A stretch of 64,000 bases of DNA, taken from the NCBI RefSeq assembly GCF_007752535.1, contig NZ_CP036426.1:930001-994000 (forward strand), read 5' to 3'. The position numbers and the translations under genes are program-made. Below the pieces are notes generated by a model. The model ran no database searches, was not told where the DNA came from, and saw nothing but the letters and a program-made list of their open reading frames with translations. This DNA comes from Tautonia plasticadhaerens (lineage in GTDB: Bacteria > Planctomycetota > Planctomycetia > Isosphaerales > Isosphaeraceae). Shown piece by piece: positions 36,770 through 46,983 of the stretch. Position 1 is the stretch's first letter; the number at the start of each line of letters is the position of its first letter.

Positions 36770-38449
36770 TCAGAGGCCCCGGAGGAACGCGACCAGGTCG
36801 GCCAGGTCCCCCGCGGCCATCGGCTCGTCGAGCGGGTGCCCGAACCGCCCGAAGACCTCCGCCAGCGACCCCGCCCTCCCGTCGTGGAAGAACGACCGAC
36901 GCCGGCCGACCCCCCGCAGCGACGGCGGGTTGAACGTCGAGTGCCCGCGTTCGTCCTCCAGGCCCACGTCATAGGCCGCGGGGGTCGTGAAGGCCGACGG
37001 CTCGTGGCATCGGGCGCACCGCAGTCGGCGGAAGGTGGCCGCCCCCCGGGCGACCGCCTCCTCGTCTCCATGCGACTCCAAGGCAGGGGGGGGCGGGAGC
37101 GACCGGAGATAGGCCTCGATCGCCTCGACCTGGTCGTCGTAGAGCGGGTAGCCTCGCATCGTCGAGGCCACCGACTTGCGGATCTGGTCCCCGAGCGTCG
37201 CCATCCCCCCGTCCCATGCCCAGGGGCCCGTCTCGCCGACGCCGAAGAGCGAGGGCGTCCGCTTCGGGGTCCCGTACGAGTCGTCTCCCAGCGTGTCGAC
37301 GAGGCGTCCGTTGGCGTGCCCGTCGGCATGGCAACTGTGGCAGCTCATCCAGCCGTCGTGCGACAGCCGGGCGTCGTGGAACAGCTCCCGGCCGCGCCGA
37401 ATCGCGTCCGGCTCCGGGGTCGGCCCCAGGGGCCCCCCGCGACCCAGCGACGACACCGAGTCCCCGACCCGGCCCCCGCCCGGGGCCTCCGCCAGCGCCA
37501 CCGGACGCCCCGCCGACCCCCGACCGATCGACCGGCGACCTCGCCACGCCCCCAGCGCCACCGCGATCCGCCCGTCGGCCAGGGGGAGCACCCCGTTGGG
37601 GTCGGCCCCGCCGTCGCCGACGTCCCCAGGTGGTAGAGCCTCCCCCGCCGGGCCAGGTCCCCGAGCGGGTCGAGCACGGCGGACATCGGCAGGGCCGTCA
37701 GGTTGCTGGTGATGAAGGCGGCCCAGTGTCGTTCTGGTCGGTCCTCGCCCCCGGTTGAGCGTCTGGTGGGCGACCAGCAGCCGGCCGTCCTTGCTCGTCG
37801 AGAGCCCCCGGATGTTGTGCGCGTCCAGCTCCCGGGTCGATTCCAGGGCCAGGCCCGGCCCGTCGACCGCCAGGCCGCCCCGAACGCGTCGGCCACGACG
37901 CCCCCCCCGCCGATCGCCGCCCTCGCTCGAACGGCAGCACCACCGAGCGGGGCTCCCCCCCCTCGGCCTCTCCCAGTTCGACCACCGACAGCCTCCTCGG
38001 CCAGAGCGAGGCGACGAACGCCAGCCTCCCCCCCGGGTCGATCGCCACCCCCACCGGGGACGAGGGGACCTCGATCCCCCCCACGACCACGACCTCCGGG
38101 CCTCGGACCCTCACCAGGTCGAGCCTCCCCGAGCCCTCGTCGGCCGAGAGCAGCAGGCCCCGGCCCGGCACCGCCTCCAGGTCGGCCGGCATGGCGCCGA
38201 CGGCGGCCTCCGCCGAGACCGAGCGCCGATGCGTGTCGATGACCGAGATGGTCCCGCCCGCCCGGTTGGCGACGTAGAGCCATGCCCCGTCGTCGGAACA
38301 GGCCAGCGCCACCGGCTCCCGCCATCGCCGATCCGGCTTGGGGGCCTCTCCAACCCTCCGGACGCCCAGGGGCCGGGGCCGAAGGCGAGCAGGGCGGTCG
38401 TGGCGATCGCGGCCCTCGACGCGATCGATCGGGATCGGCGGTCGCTCAT
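36770..38449 (-). pseudogene. Beta-propeller plus di-haem cytochrome c protein, frame broken at about five sites
   Basis: Read on the minus strand from ATG 38449 there is a signal peptide (SIASRAAIATTALLAFG), then YVTN-like propeller blades (GAWLYVANRAGGTISVIDT, GIEVPSSPVGVAIDPGGRLAFVAS). The C-terminal part is cytochrome c peroxidase-like with two CxxCH haem sites (MSCHSCHADG and RCARCHEP). The pieces lie in different frames; switches fall near 38347, 37930, 37880, 37745 and 37630. When the frames are joined, the protein is continuous (for example GLALESTRELDAHNIRGL between the propeller and AFITSNLTALPMSAVLDPLG). So it was once, or still is, one periplasmic gene of about 560 residues. The breaks look like single-base losses, either decay or sequence error. 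The two haem ligating motifs are intact. Confidence 0.7.
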
Positions 38450-38639
38450 TCGGTCGGGCTCCGGTTGCGGGGAGGGGCCACGATCTCGGGGCGTGATGCC
38501 GCATTCTACCGGGATCGACCCCTCCGCACAGGACTCCGGCCGGGCGTCGGCCGATTGCGTCCCGGGGGCCGATGGGCCACCATTGGAGGGTCCCGGCGCC
38601 TCTCCACGCCGCCCGCCACGATTCCCCGAGAGACGTCCC

Positions 38640-40682
38640 ATGTCCCGAATCGCTCCCCCGCTGACCGTCCTCGCCGTCGCCCTGCTGCTCGCCCCCCCGG
38701 CCCGGGGGGACACGACCCTCGACGCCCGGCTGGAGCCCTGATCCGGTCGCACCAGGCAAGGTCTCCGTCGCCGTCGAGCACCTGGAGACCGGCGAGTCTT
38801 TCCGGGAAGACGCCGACCGCCCATGCCACGGCCAGCCTCATCAAGTCCCGGTCATGGTCGAGGCCTACCGGCAGGCCGAGCAGGAGGGGCTCGACCTCGG
38901 GCAGATGGTGACGCTGGAGGAAGACGACAAGGTCCGGGCTCGGGCGTCCTCACCTACCATTCTCGAAGGCGCCACGTTCCCCCTCCGCGACGCGATCCGG
39001 CTGATGATCGCCTACTCGGACAACACGGCGACGAACCTCGTCCTCGACGCCGTCGGCATCCCCTCCACCGCCGCCACGATGGAGGAACTCGGCCTGCCGA
39101 ACAGCAAGATCCACTCCAAGGTCTACCGCCGGGAGACCTCGGCGTTCCCCGAGCGGAGCGCCGAGTTCGGCTCGGCTCGACCAACGCCGACGAGATGATC
39201 GCCCTGCTCAAGAAGCTCCACGCGAAGGAGCTGGTGAGCGAGGACGCCTCCGACGCGATGTACGAGCACCTGCTCAATTGCCAGGACGAATCGCTGTTCA
39301 AGCGACACCTCCCCGAGGGGACGAAGGTCGCCCACAAGACCGGGGCCGTCAACCAGTCCCGGACCTCGGCCGGGATCATCGAGACCCCCGGCGGCCCGGT
39401 CGCCCTCTGCGTCCTGACCAGCGAGAACGAGGACACGCGCTGGTCCAAGGACAACGCCGCCGAGCTGCTCATCGCCGAGGTCGCCCGGAGGTCTACAATC
39501 ACTTCAACGTGCTCCCGACCGGCGACGACGAGGCCGACCCCCGGCCCCCGGAGGGCTGGAGTTCGGCAGCGACGGCCCGGCCGTCGAGTCGCTCCAGCGT
39601 CGGCTCAATGCTTCGCTCGACCCCTCCCCGGGGCTCGCCGTCGACGGCGAATTCGGCCCCGCCACCCAGGCCACCGTCCTCCGCTTCCAGCACGAAAAGG
39701 GCCTGCCCGAGACCGGGGACGCCGACCCGAGGACCCTCGACGCCCTCGGCCCCGAGCCCGAGGGCGAGCCCGAGGTCCCCGATCCCGACGAGATCAACGC
39801 CCGGGTCGACGAGCGGGAACCCGCCGACCCGATCGACGGCCCCCCCTTCGTCACCGCCAAGGCCTGGGCGATCGTGGATGCCGACACCGGAGAACTCGTG
39901 GCCGGTCAGGACGAGGACGCCCCGCTCGACATGGCCAGCACCACCAAGATCATGACGGCGCTGGTCGTCCTCCGGCTGGCCGGGGAGGACCCGGGCGTGC
40001 TCGACGAGGTCGTCACCTTCTCCCCCCGGGCCGACCGCACCGTCGGCTCCACCTCCGGCGTCCGGGCCGGCGAGCGGGTGGCGGTCCGGGAGCTGCTCTA
40101 CGGCCTGCTGCTCCCCTCCGGCAACGACGCCTCGGTCGCCCTGGCCGAGCACTTCGGCGCCCGGCTCGGGCCCCCCGAGGACGCCCCCGAGGAGACCGAC
40201 CCGCTCCCCCGGTTCGTCGCCGCCATGAACCGGCTCGCCGCCGAGCTGGGGCTGCCGGACACCCGGTTCGCCAACCCCCACGGCCTGACCGCCCCCGGCC
40301 ACCACGCCAGCGCCCTCGACCTCGCCCGCCTGGCGATCGCCGCGCTGGAGGACGAGACCTTCGCGTCGATCGTCTCCACCCGGAGGCGGGGCTGCACCGT
40401 CTACGACGCCGAGGACTCCCCCCGGAACGTCGCCTGGTCGAACACCAACCGCCTGCTCCCCACCGAGGGCTACGACGGCGTGAAGACCGGCACCACCTCC
40501 GCCGCCGGCGCCTGCCTCGTCTCCCGGGGACCCGGGGAGACGACTCGGTGATCGTCGTCGTGCTCGGCGCCTCCTCGTCCGAGGCCCGGTACGCCGACGC
40601 CCGCAACCTCTACCGGTTCGCCTGGACGACCCTCGGCCACGAGGCCGATTCCACCGCCCAGGCCGCGGGGTCGGGGGAGTAA
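38640..40682 (+). pseudogene. Beta-lactamase-like / peptidoglycan-binding / DD-carboxypeptidase fusion, broken by about eight indels
   Basis: From ATG 38640: signal peptide (PLTVLAVALLLAPPARG), then a class A beta-lactamase-like domain with ASLIK (SxxK), YSDN (SDN) and HKTGAV (KTG). Next come a PG_binding_1-like domain (PAVESLQRRLN, VDGEFGPATQATVLRFQ) and an S11 DD-carboxypeptidase domain with its own STTK (SxxK), SGN and KTGTT. The frame switches at about 38738, 38757, 38825-38850 (several), 39175, 39492, 39558 and 40533. Nearly every break is repaired by adding one base, mostly to a G or C run (for example GAGCCCTGA to GAGGCCCTG). Joined, it would be about 680 residues with two penicillin-recognising active sites. 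It may be intact in reality and damaged in the sequence; as given it cannot be translated as one protein. Confidence 0.7.
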
Positions 40683-40806
40683 CCCGACGCCGCACGGCGC
40701 CAATTCGGGAGGGGCCCGCCCGACACGAGTCCCTCCCTCCAACAGCGGGCCCACCGATCCCGAGGTCGGGCGGGTCGCCGATCCGAGGGCCCGGGGGGGG
40801 ATTCCC

Positions 40807-41335
40807 GTGGAGCGGACAACCGGGCAATTCCCCGATCGGCCCCTCGGGCGTCCGGCCCGCCTCCGGATCGGCCTGCGGGGACTGCTCATCACCGTGCTCG
40901 TCCTCGGGTCGTCCTCGGGGCGGTCGCGAGGCAAACCCATCGGGCCGCCCGGTCCGCCCGGACGCTGGCCGAGCTGCGGGGGGACGGCGTCCTCCCATTC
41001 AGTTCGACCCGACCTGGCTCGGCGGCTGGGCCGGACTCCTCCCCCAGCGAGCCAGGAATGAGTTGTACGCGTCCCACGGCGATCGGTACCTGGCCTTCGT
41101 CGGCCGGCCCTCGCGGTTCTCGGCCGTCCTGATCCGTAGGGAACGGCTCGACGGGATCCTCTCGCGGTTGTCCCGCTTCGAGGGGATCCGTTCCCTGAAC
41201 GTGCCCTCGGGGCTGAGCGAGGCCGAGCTGGGCCGGATCCGATCGGCACTGCCCGGGGCGGAGGTAGTCGTCGATCCTCGATTCGATGCCGGCCGGGACT
41301 CGATCCGCATCTACGGGCCGACCCAGGCAAACTGA
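40807..41335 (+). pseudogene. Small membrane-anchored hypothetical protein, frame broken twice
   Basis: The N-terminal part starts at GTG 40807 (IGLRGLLITVLVLG membrane segment). The C-terminal part (YASHGDRYLAFVGRPSRFSAVLI...LSEAELGRIRSALPGAEVVVD) is in another frame. Adding one base near 40908 and one near 40996 joins them through AVARQTHRAARSARTLAELRG and IQFDPTWLGGWAGLLPQRARNELY, giving about 176 residues. The family is not recognised. It belongs to the same indel-rich patch as the two preceding genes. Confidence 0.55.
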
Positions 41336-41383
41336 TCGAACCCCGCCGTATTGGGGGCCTGTCAGGAGGAGGAAAGACGATGG

Positions 41384-41818
41384 ATGACAAAGACAATGGA
41401 TGACAATGACCTCGACCACCACCTGGCCCGGGGCCGCTATGGCGGCCCCGCCGTGCAGTTCGTCCGGGGCGAGGAGGATTCACTCCTGCTTTGGTACGGC
41501 ACATTCGACGTGATCCTGAGGGCCCTTCACGACCTCTGGTGGCGAGACCGCAAGGTCGGCCGCCTCCGCCTCGTGGCCGATTGGATCGGCGACCGGGGGC
41601 TGTTCGACCCGGACGCCGGATCCTCCGTCCTGGACGACCCGGAGGCGACGGTGGTCGCGCTGGGGCTCGCCCGGGACCGCTTGGCCCGCACCGGCATCGG
41701 GGAAGGCGACGAGGCCGACGAGGCCCTCGCCGCGCTGATCCGGTTCGTCGCCGAGGCCGTCGAGGGGGACCTCCGGGTCCGGGTCGAGCGTGCCGGGGTC
41801 GGCACGACCGAGGCGTAA
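41384..41818 (+). CDS. Hypothetical protein
   Basis: A 144-residue acidic soluble protein with no signal peptide or membrane segment. It contains LLLWYGTFDVILRALHDLWWRDRKVGRLRLVADWIGDRGLFDPD and a helical C-terminus. I do not recognise a family. ATG 41384 lies 11 nt after GGAGGAGG; another in-frame ATG is at 41396. It is convergent with asnB, whose stop is 10 bp away. Confidence 0.6.
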   Translation: MTKTMDDNDLDHHLARGRYGGPAVQFVRGEEDSLLLWYGTFDVILRALHDLWWRDRKVGRLRLVADWIGDRGLFDPDAGSSVLDDPEATVVALGLARDRLARTGIGEGDEADEALAALIRFVAEAVEGDLRVRVERAGVGTTEA

Positions 41819-41827
41819 CCGCGCCGC

Positions 41828-43861
41828 TCAGACGCCCGCGGCCGTCGCCGAGTGGGCGAAGGACGCGGAGGCGTCGGGGATCGACAGGTCGGCCGGGCTG
41901 AGCGACGGCCTCGACCACGTCGGCAGGTCGCAGAGCCCCCCGCCGCAGTACGAGTGATGCCAGAGCTGGGTGGCGATCACCATCGTCAGGCTCAGGTCCA
42001 TGCCCCCCTGCCTCGGGGTGACCCGGGGGAACCACTTCCGCCGGGCGGCCTCCGCCGCCACAGCCTCGGGGTCGAAGAACCCGGTGCGGGAGAGCGACTC
42101 GGGGCTCAGGAGCTGGTCGACCCAGCCCGGGCGGTGCGGCCCGAGGAAGGTCCGGGACAGGCTGGCCCGGAACATCTCCTTGGGACGGGACGCCACCTTC
42201 TCGCCGATCGGCCTCGGCAGGACCCGGCGGGCGACCTCCCGGAGCAGCCACTTGTCCACCCGGCCCCGCAGCTTGTACTCCGGGGCCAGCTCGGCGCAGA
42301 AGGAGACCACCTCCTCGTCGAGCAGCGGGTATCGGGTCTCGACCGAGGCGTTCATGGCCACGCGGTCCCCCTTGCCCGCCAGCAACAGGCCGGGGAGCAT
42401 GACCTTGTAGCCGAGGTAGAGCGACTGGTTGAGCGCGTCCCAGCGGTCGAACCTGGGGTGGGCGATCCCCATGTCGGCGCCGTAGGCGTCGTAGCCGTCG
42501 AGCCGGGCCCACATCGACTCGGAATAGACCCGGCAGCGCGACTGGCCGAGCATGTCGTACAGCTCTTGCTGGGCCACCCGGGCCCCCCGGACCGGGAACC
42601 TCGGGTTCCGCCCCCGGGGGTCCCGGGAGATGCGGTCGAGGAACCATTCCCGGCCGATCCGGGGCAGCGTCTCCCCCCATCTCGCCTTGAAGCGGTCCCG
42701 GACGGCGTGCATCCGGTGCCAGGGGTAGCCGGCCATCGCCTCGTCGGCCCCCTCCCCGGTGAGCGCGACCTTGTAGCCGGACGAGTGGACCGATTGCGCC
42801 AGCCGCAGCAGGGTGGCGCAGGCGGTGTCCATCACCGGCATCTCGGCGGCGAGGATCAGCTCGGGGAAGGCGTCGGCGATCCGGGACTTGGACATCTCCA
42901 CCAGCGTCAGGGGGGAGCCCAGCCCGTCGGCCGCCTCGGTCGCCTTGGAGCGTTCGTCGGGGCCGGCGCGGTCCAGCGCCACCGAGTACGAGGGCAGGGG
43001 GGAGCCCCGCTCCTGCCCCGCCAGGCCGAGCACAATCGCCGAGTCGAGCCCCCCGCTGATGTAGCTGACCACCGGCACGTCCCCCCGGAGTCGTCGGCGG
43101 ACCGCGCCGCGGAGGATCCCCTCGAACTCGCCGATCAGGGCGTCCGGGTCGGCCTCCCGGCGGCCTCGCCCGGCGTCGGGGAAGTCGAGGTCCCAGTAGG
43201 TGACCTCGCGCCTGTGTCCCGAGTCCGCGTCGACCCGGAGGAAATGCCCCGGGGGCAGCAAGTCCACCCCCCGGAAGCAGGTCCGGCGGACGCTCCCGGA
43301 GAAGGTGTTGAAGAAGTAATCGAGGCCCCTCGGATCCGGTTCCGGGTCGACCAGGCCCGAGGCGAGCAGCGCCTTGATCTCCGAGGCCCAGAGCAGCCAG
43401 CCGTCCCGCTCGGCGGTGAACAGTGGGCAGATGCCGACCCGGTCCCGGGCCAGGTGCAGGGTCCGGGCGTTGCGGTCCCAGAGCGAGACGGCGAACTGGC
43501 CCCGGGCGGCCCGGAAGGCCCCCTCGCCGTAGTCCTCGAACAGGTGGACCCAGATCTCGGTGTCGCACCGGGTCGACAGCCGATGCCCCTGCGCGATCAG
43601 CTCCCGGCGCAGGTGGTCATCCTCGTACAGCTCGCCGTTGAAGGCGACCCAGATGGAGCCGTCCTCGTTGGTCATCGGCTGGAAGCCGCCGGCGAGGTCG
43701 ACGATCGACAGCCGCCTCGCCCCCAGGAACACGCCGGGCTCCCGGTGGATCCCCTCGGCGTCGGGGCCCCGGTGGGCGATCGCCCGGGTCATGGCCACGG
43801 CCCGATCCATCGGGAACATCCTGCGTCCGGTCAGGTCCAAGGCGCCGGCGATGCCACACAT
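41828..43861 (-). CDS. asnB: Asparagine synthase (glutamine-hydrolysing) family protein
   Basis: The product is 677 residues. The N-terminal class II glutamine amidotransferase domain starts MCGIAGALDL, with Cys2 as nucleophile, followed by HRGPDAEGI, RRLSIVDLAGGFQPM and AFNGELYED. The synthetase domain has the PP-loop SYISGGLDSAIVLG for ATP, then LTGEGADEAMAGYP. It would amidate aspartate, or another acid in cell-surface or natural-product paths since such AsnB paralogues are common. ATG 43861 is fixed by the need for Cys2, and GAGGAG lies upstream. It is somewhat longer than E. coli AsnB, with an insertion around the middle (SRDPRGRNPRFPVRGARVAQQEL). Confidence 0.92.
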   Translation of the reverse strand: MCGIAGALDLTGRRMFPMDRAVAMTRAIAHRGPDAEGIHREPGVFLGARRLSIVDLAGGFQPMTNEDGSIWVAFNGELYEDDHLRRELIAQGHRLSTRCDTEIWVHLFEDYGEGAFRAARGQFAVSLWDRNARTLHLARDRVGICPLFTAERDGWLLWASEIKALLASGLVDPEPDPRGLDYFFNTFSGSVRRTCFRGVDLLPPGHFLRVDADSGHRREVTYWDLDFPDAGRGRREADPDALIGEFEGILRGAVRRRLRGDVPVVSYISGGLDSAIVLGLAGQERGSPLPSYSVALDRAGPDERSKATEAADGLGSPLTLVEMSKSRIADAFPELILAAEMPVMDTACATLLRLAQSVHSSGYKVALTGEGADEAMAGYPWHRMHAVRDRFKARWGETLPRIGREWFLDRISRDPRGRNPRFPVRGARVAQQELYDMLGQSRCRVYSESMWARLDGYDAYGADMGIAHPRFDRWDALNQSLYLGYKVMLPGLLLAGKGDRVAMNASVETRYPLLDEEVVSFCAELAPEYKLRGRVDKWLLREVARRVLPRPIGEKVASRPKEMFRASLSRTFLGPHRPGWVDQLLSPESLSRTGFFDPEAVAAEAARRKWFPRVTPRQGGMDLSLTMVIATQLWHHSYCGGGLCDLPTWSRPSLSPADLSIPDASASFAHSATAAGV

Positions 43862-44380
43862 GATGGGTTGCGCTCCTCGGAGTCGCCCGATGGGGATGAC
43901 GACGGTGCCCACTCGATTCGGGCGGGCGTCCCGATGACAGGGAGCCCGCGTCTCCGGCCGGGCCGACTGGGGCGTCTCGTTCGAATCGGCAATTTCCGTG
44001 AATGGTATCATATGCGGGGGGATCGGGGTCGGACGGGCGGGGGCAGTCCGTGCCGGTTGCGCCGGATTTGCCGATGGTGGGGATTGCTCTGTTGGGCCTC
44101 GGCGGCCGGCGAGCGATCCGCCCGGACTTGACCGCCCCGCCGAGATTGCTTAAGGTCCGCCGCCCGTCGGTCGACCGCACCGCATCGGTCCGCCCTGTTC
44201 GAGGGCGGATCCCCTCCTCGCATCACCTCCCGAGGCGGCGTCTCGACGGCGATTCGACCGGATTTCAGGAGCGGATCGGCCGCGCCCCATCCCAGGACGG
44301 GGGGGCCCAGGCCGATCGGACCCGGCCGCCCGTCGTCGGGGTCCGGGCGCTCGAGGCTGTACGGGCAAGGAGGCCAGGCG
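43862..44380. other. Divergent promoter region between asnB and the FlgI-like gene
   Basis: The region is 519 bp without a supported gene. An AT-rich pocket (about 43985-44013, with GGTATCATATG) should hold promoters for one or both directions, but I cannot match convincing -35/-10 pairs. Confidence 0.35.
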
Positions 44381-46369
44381 ATGCGACGCGGCGATCGACG
44401 AGCGGGGCCGGGTGCCGCCCCGGCCGGGGCGGGCGTCTCGGCGTGGCTGGGGGCCGTGATCCTGATGATCGCCGCCCCGGCGGCGGCCCTCGGCCAGTCG
44501 GAGGCGGACAAGAAGGTCGCCGACATCGCCGAGCCCCTCGGCTTCGGCCAGAAGACCGTCGAGGGCGTGGGACTGGTCATCGGCCTGGCCGGGACCGGAT
44601 CCGAGCCCCGGCCCTCGGGGTATCGCGAGAAGCTCGAGGCCGAGATCAAGCGGAACCCCGAGCTGGACGTCCAGACCATCCTCGCCGACCCCTTCCTGCG
44701 GACCTCGCTCGTGGTGGTCCGGGCCAGCATCACCGCCGGGGTCACGCCCGAGGACGAGCTGAACGTGGAGCTGCTGCTCCCCGCCGACAGCGAGACGACC
44801 AGCCTGGCGGGCGGCTTCCTCATGGGCACCTGGCTGCATGAGGTCGGCATCGCCTCGGGGGGCCAGCTCGATGGCAAGCCCTGGGTCTACGCGTATGGAC
44901 CGGTCCTCACCGGATCCGCCGCCGACCCGGAGGATCTGAAGACCGGCCGGGTGCTCGGCGGCGGCCGGATCAAGCAGGCGATCCCCTACGTCCTGGTCAT
45001 CGGCGAGCGCTTCCGGAGCGGCGCCGTCGCAAAGCAGCTCCAGGATCTCCTCAATAATCGCTTCCAGTACCGCGACGGCCGCTTCAAGAAGGGGGTGGCG
45101 ACGGCGAAGACGGACAACACCCTCGTCCTGAACGTGCCGGACCGCTACCACCACAATCAGCTCCGCTACCTCCAGGTGCTCTCCCAGGTCAGGCTGGCCC
45201 AGACGCCCGAGCTGCTCCAGCAGCGGCTCGACCGGTGGGGCGAGGAGCTGCTCGTCCCGGAGACCGCGGGCGCGGCGGCCCTGAAGCTGGAGGCCCTCGG
45301 CGGCAACGCCTCGCCGACCCTGGCGAAGGCGCTCACCAGCGACCATCCCCAGGTCCGCTTCTTCGCCGCCGAGGCGCTGGCCTACCTCGACGACCCCGCC
45401 GGATCCGAGGAGCTGGCGAAGGTCATCGTCGAGCGGCCCGAGTTCCGCACGATCGCCCTGGCCGCCCTGGCGGCGATGGACCAGCCCAGCGGCATCCTCC
45501 GGCTCCGGGAGCTGATGGACGGCACCGACCCGGTCGTCCGCTACGGCGCCTTCAACGCCCTCCGGGCCGCCGACCCCGGCGACCCCTCCCTCGGCCGGAT
45601 CCGCGTCCTCGGCCTGCTGGAGGAGCGCAACCGGCCCGACCCCGAGGACGAGATGTCCCTCCGGTTCGGCGAGGAGGCCCCGATCGCCTCGACCGAGCCG
45701 CCCCGGGAGGACCCCTTCGAGCTGTACGTGGTCCGCTCCGAGGGCCCGCCGATGATCCACGTCAGCCGGTCCCGGCGCCGGGAGATCGTCCTCTTCGGGC
45801 GGGGCCACGCGCTGCTGACCCCCGTCGTGCTCGGCGGCACCGGCCCGATCCTGCTGAATGCCTCCGCCGACGACCCCCGGATCGAGATCTCCCGGATCGA
45901 CCTGACCGGCGCCCCCCCCCAGGTGCTCACCTCCTCGACCGACCTGGTGGAAGTGATCCGGACCGTCTCCGCCCTCGGGGCGACGTACCCGCAGATCATC
46001 TCCGTCCTGGAGGGGGCCGGCAAGCAGGCCAACCTGGAGGCCGACTTCCTCGTCGACGCCGTCCCCTCCGACGTCGAGCAGTACGACCGGGCCCTGCTGA
46101 CCGGCGAGGACGTCACCAAGGCGGACGACGCCGTCTCCCCCGCCTCCTTCGAGCCCGAGGGGGCCGACGAGGACCCGGGGCGGTCCCGGGGTTTCCGCCT
46201 ACTCAAGCGTCTCCTGCCCCGGAACAGGCCGGCCGACGAGGCCAGCCCGGCACCGCTCGATGAGGCCGTCGAGTCGACCGGCCTGGAGGCCGAGCTGCAA
46301 GTCGAGGCGCCGAAGCGACCGGGCCTGATCTCGAGGCTCCGCGATCGCTCCAGGGGCGTCGAGCCGTAA
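44381..46369 (+). CDS. Exported protein with FlgI-like (flagellar P-ring) domain
   Basis: The product is 662 residues. A signal segment (AWLGAVILMIAAPAAALG) is followed by a domain like the start of FlgI: VADIAEPLGFGQKTVEGVGLVIGLAGTGSEP, then RTSLVVVRASITAGVTPEDELNVELLLP. From about 300 come helical HEAT-like repeats (LAKALTSDHPQVRFFAAEALAYLDDPAGSEELAKV, GTDPVVRYGAFNALRAAD), and the last 130 residues are low-complexity and acidic. Real FlgI is about 370 residues and sits with flgH/flgJ, which are absent here. This looks like the planctomycete FlgI-domain family, perhaps an envelope ring-like protein not for flagella (inference). AAGGAGG precedes ATG 44381. Confidence 0.75.
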   Translation: MRRGDRRAGPGAAPAGAGVSAWLGAVILMIAAPAAALGQSEADKKVADIAEPLGFGQKTVEGVGLVIGLAGTGSEPRPSGYREKLEAEIKRNPELDVQTILADPFLRTSLVVVRASITAGVTPEDELNVELLLPADSETTSLAGGFLMGTWLHEVGIASGGQLDGKPWVYAYGPVLTGSAADPEDLKTGRVLGGGRIKQAIPYVLVIGERFRSGAVAKQLQDLLNNRFQYRDGRFKKGVATAKTDNTLVLNVPDRYHHNQLRYLQVLSQVRLAQTPELLQQRLDRWGEELLVPETAGAAALKLEALGGNASPTLAKALTSDHPQVRFFAAEALAYLDDPAGSEELAKVIVERPEFRTIALAALAAMDQPSGILRLRELMDGTDPVVRYGAFNALRAADPGDPSLGRIRVLGLLEERNRPDPEDEMSLRFGEEAPIASTEPPREDPFELYVVRSEGPPMIHVSRSRRREIVLFGRGHALLTPVVLGGTGPILLNASADDPRIEISRIDLTGAPPQVLTSSTDLVEVIRTVSALGATYPQIISVLEGAGKQANLEADFLVDAVPSDVEQYDRALLTGEDVTKADDAVSPASFEPEGADEDPGRSRGFRLLKRLLPRNRPADEASPAPLDEAVESTGLEAELQVEAPKRPGLISRLRDRSRGVEP

Positions 46370-46416
46370 CCGACTGGATCGGCTTGATCCTGCGATCACG
46401 ACCCCCCATCCCCGCC

Positions 46417-46438
46417 GGCCCGGGCGACCGCCCGGGCC
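46417..46438 (+). terminator. Hairpin downstream of the FlgI-like gene
   Basis: GGCCCGGGC (46417-46425) pairs with GCCCGGGCC (46430-46438) over a 4-nt loop, followed by GTCTCTGC. It is a stem-type terminator candidate. The rest of 46439-46983 (545 bp) has no supportable gene. TTGACG at about 46559 looks like a -35 but has no matching -10. Confidence 0.5.
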
Positions 46439-46983
46439 GTCTCTGCTCGGTCACATCCACCCTCCGGATCGCGTCGCGGACCCCGCCCACGTCTCCTTTG
46501 CGGGGCTTGTGTCGCAACCCTCCCTAAAGTCGCCGGCCGCGCCGATCGAAAATTAGTCTTGACGGTCAGGTCCGCTACCGCAAGGAGGCGAGCGAACCCC
46601 CTCCGGGTGACCTGAACCGGGCGGCCCGACGACGCGGAGTCGGCGGGTCGGCCCCGATCGGTGGAGCCGGGTCGGCGTCCGATACGGACGACCGGGCCGG
46701 CTCCGGCCGAGCGGGGCGATCGGTCCCTGCGATCCAAGGATGGTGACGGACGGAACGATCGGTCGCGTGCCGAAGCCCGCTCGCCCCGGGCCAGGCCGGC
46801 GAGTCGGGAGGGGTCACCCCTCCCGGCCCGCACCGCGACCCGATCCGCCGACCCCGGCCCTCGCGGCCGGGGACCGGCGACGCTCCCCGTCCGCGCCGGA
46901 TCGAGGCCGCCCGGCATCCGGGAGGGGAATCGGACACCTCCGAGGTCTCTCACGTACTCCGATCCGAGTGGAGTCCTCGAATT

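Noticed and set aside
38640-40682. Programmed frameshifting as the cause of the split beta-lactamase/carboxypeptidase gene
   Set aside because: About eight shifts at unrelated sites, with neighbouring genes equally affected, cannot be programmed recoding.
44381-46369. Calling the FlgI-like protein a true flagellar P-ring gene
   Set aside because: It is far longer than FlgI, carries HEAT-like repeats, and has no flagellar neighbours; only the domain similarity is claimed.
46550-46590. Promoter with TTGACG upstream of the HTH-receiver gene
   Set aside because: No -10-like hexamer lies 15-19 nt downstream on either strand.
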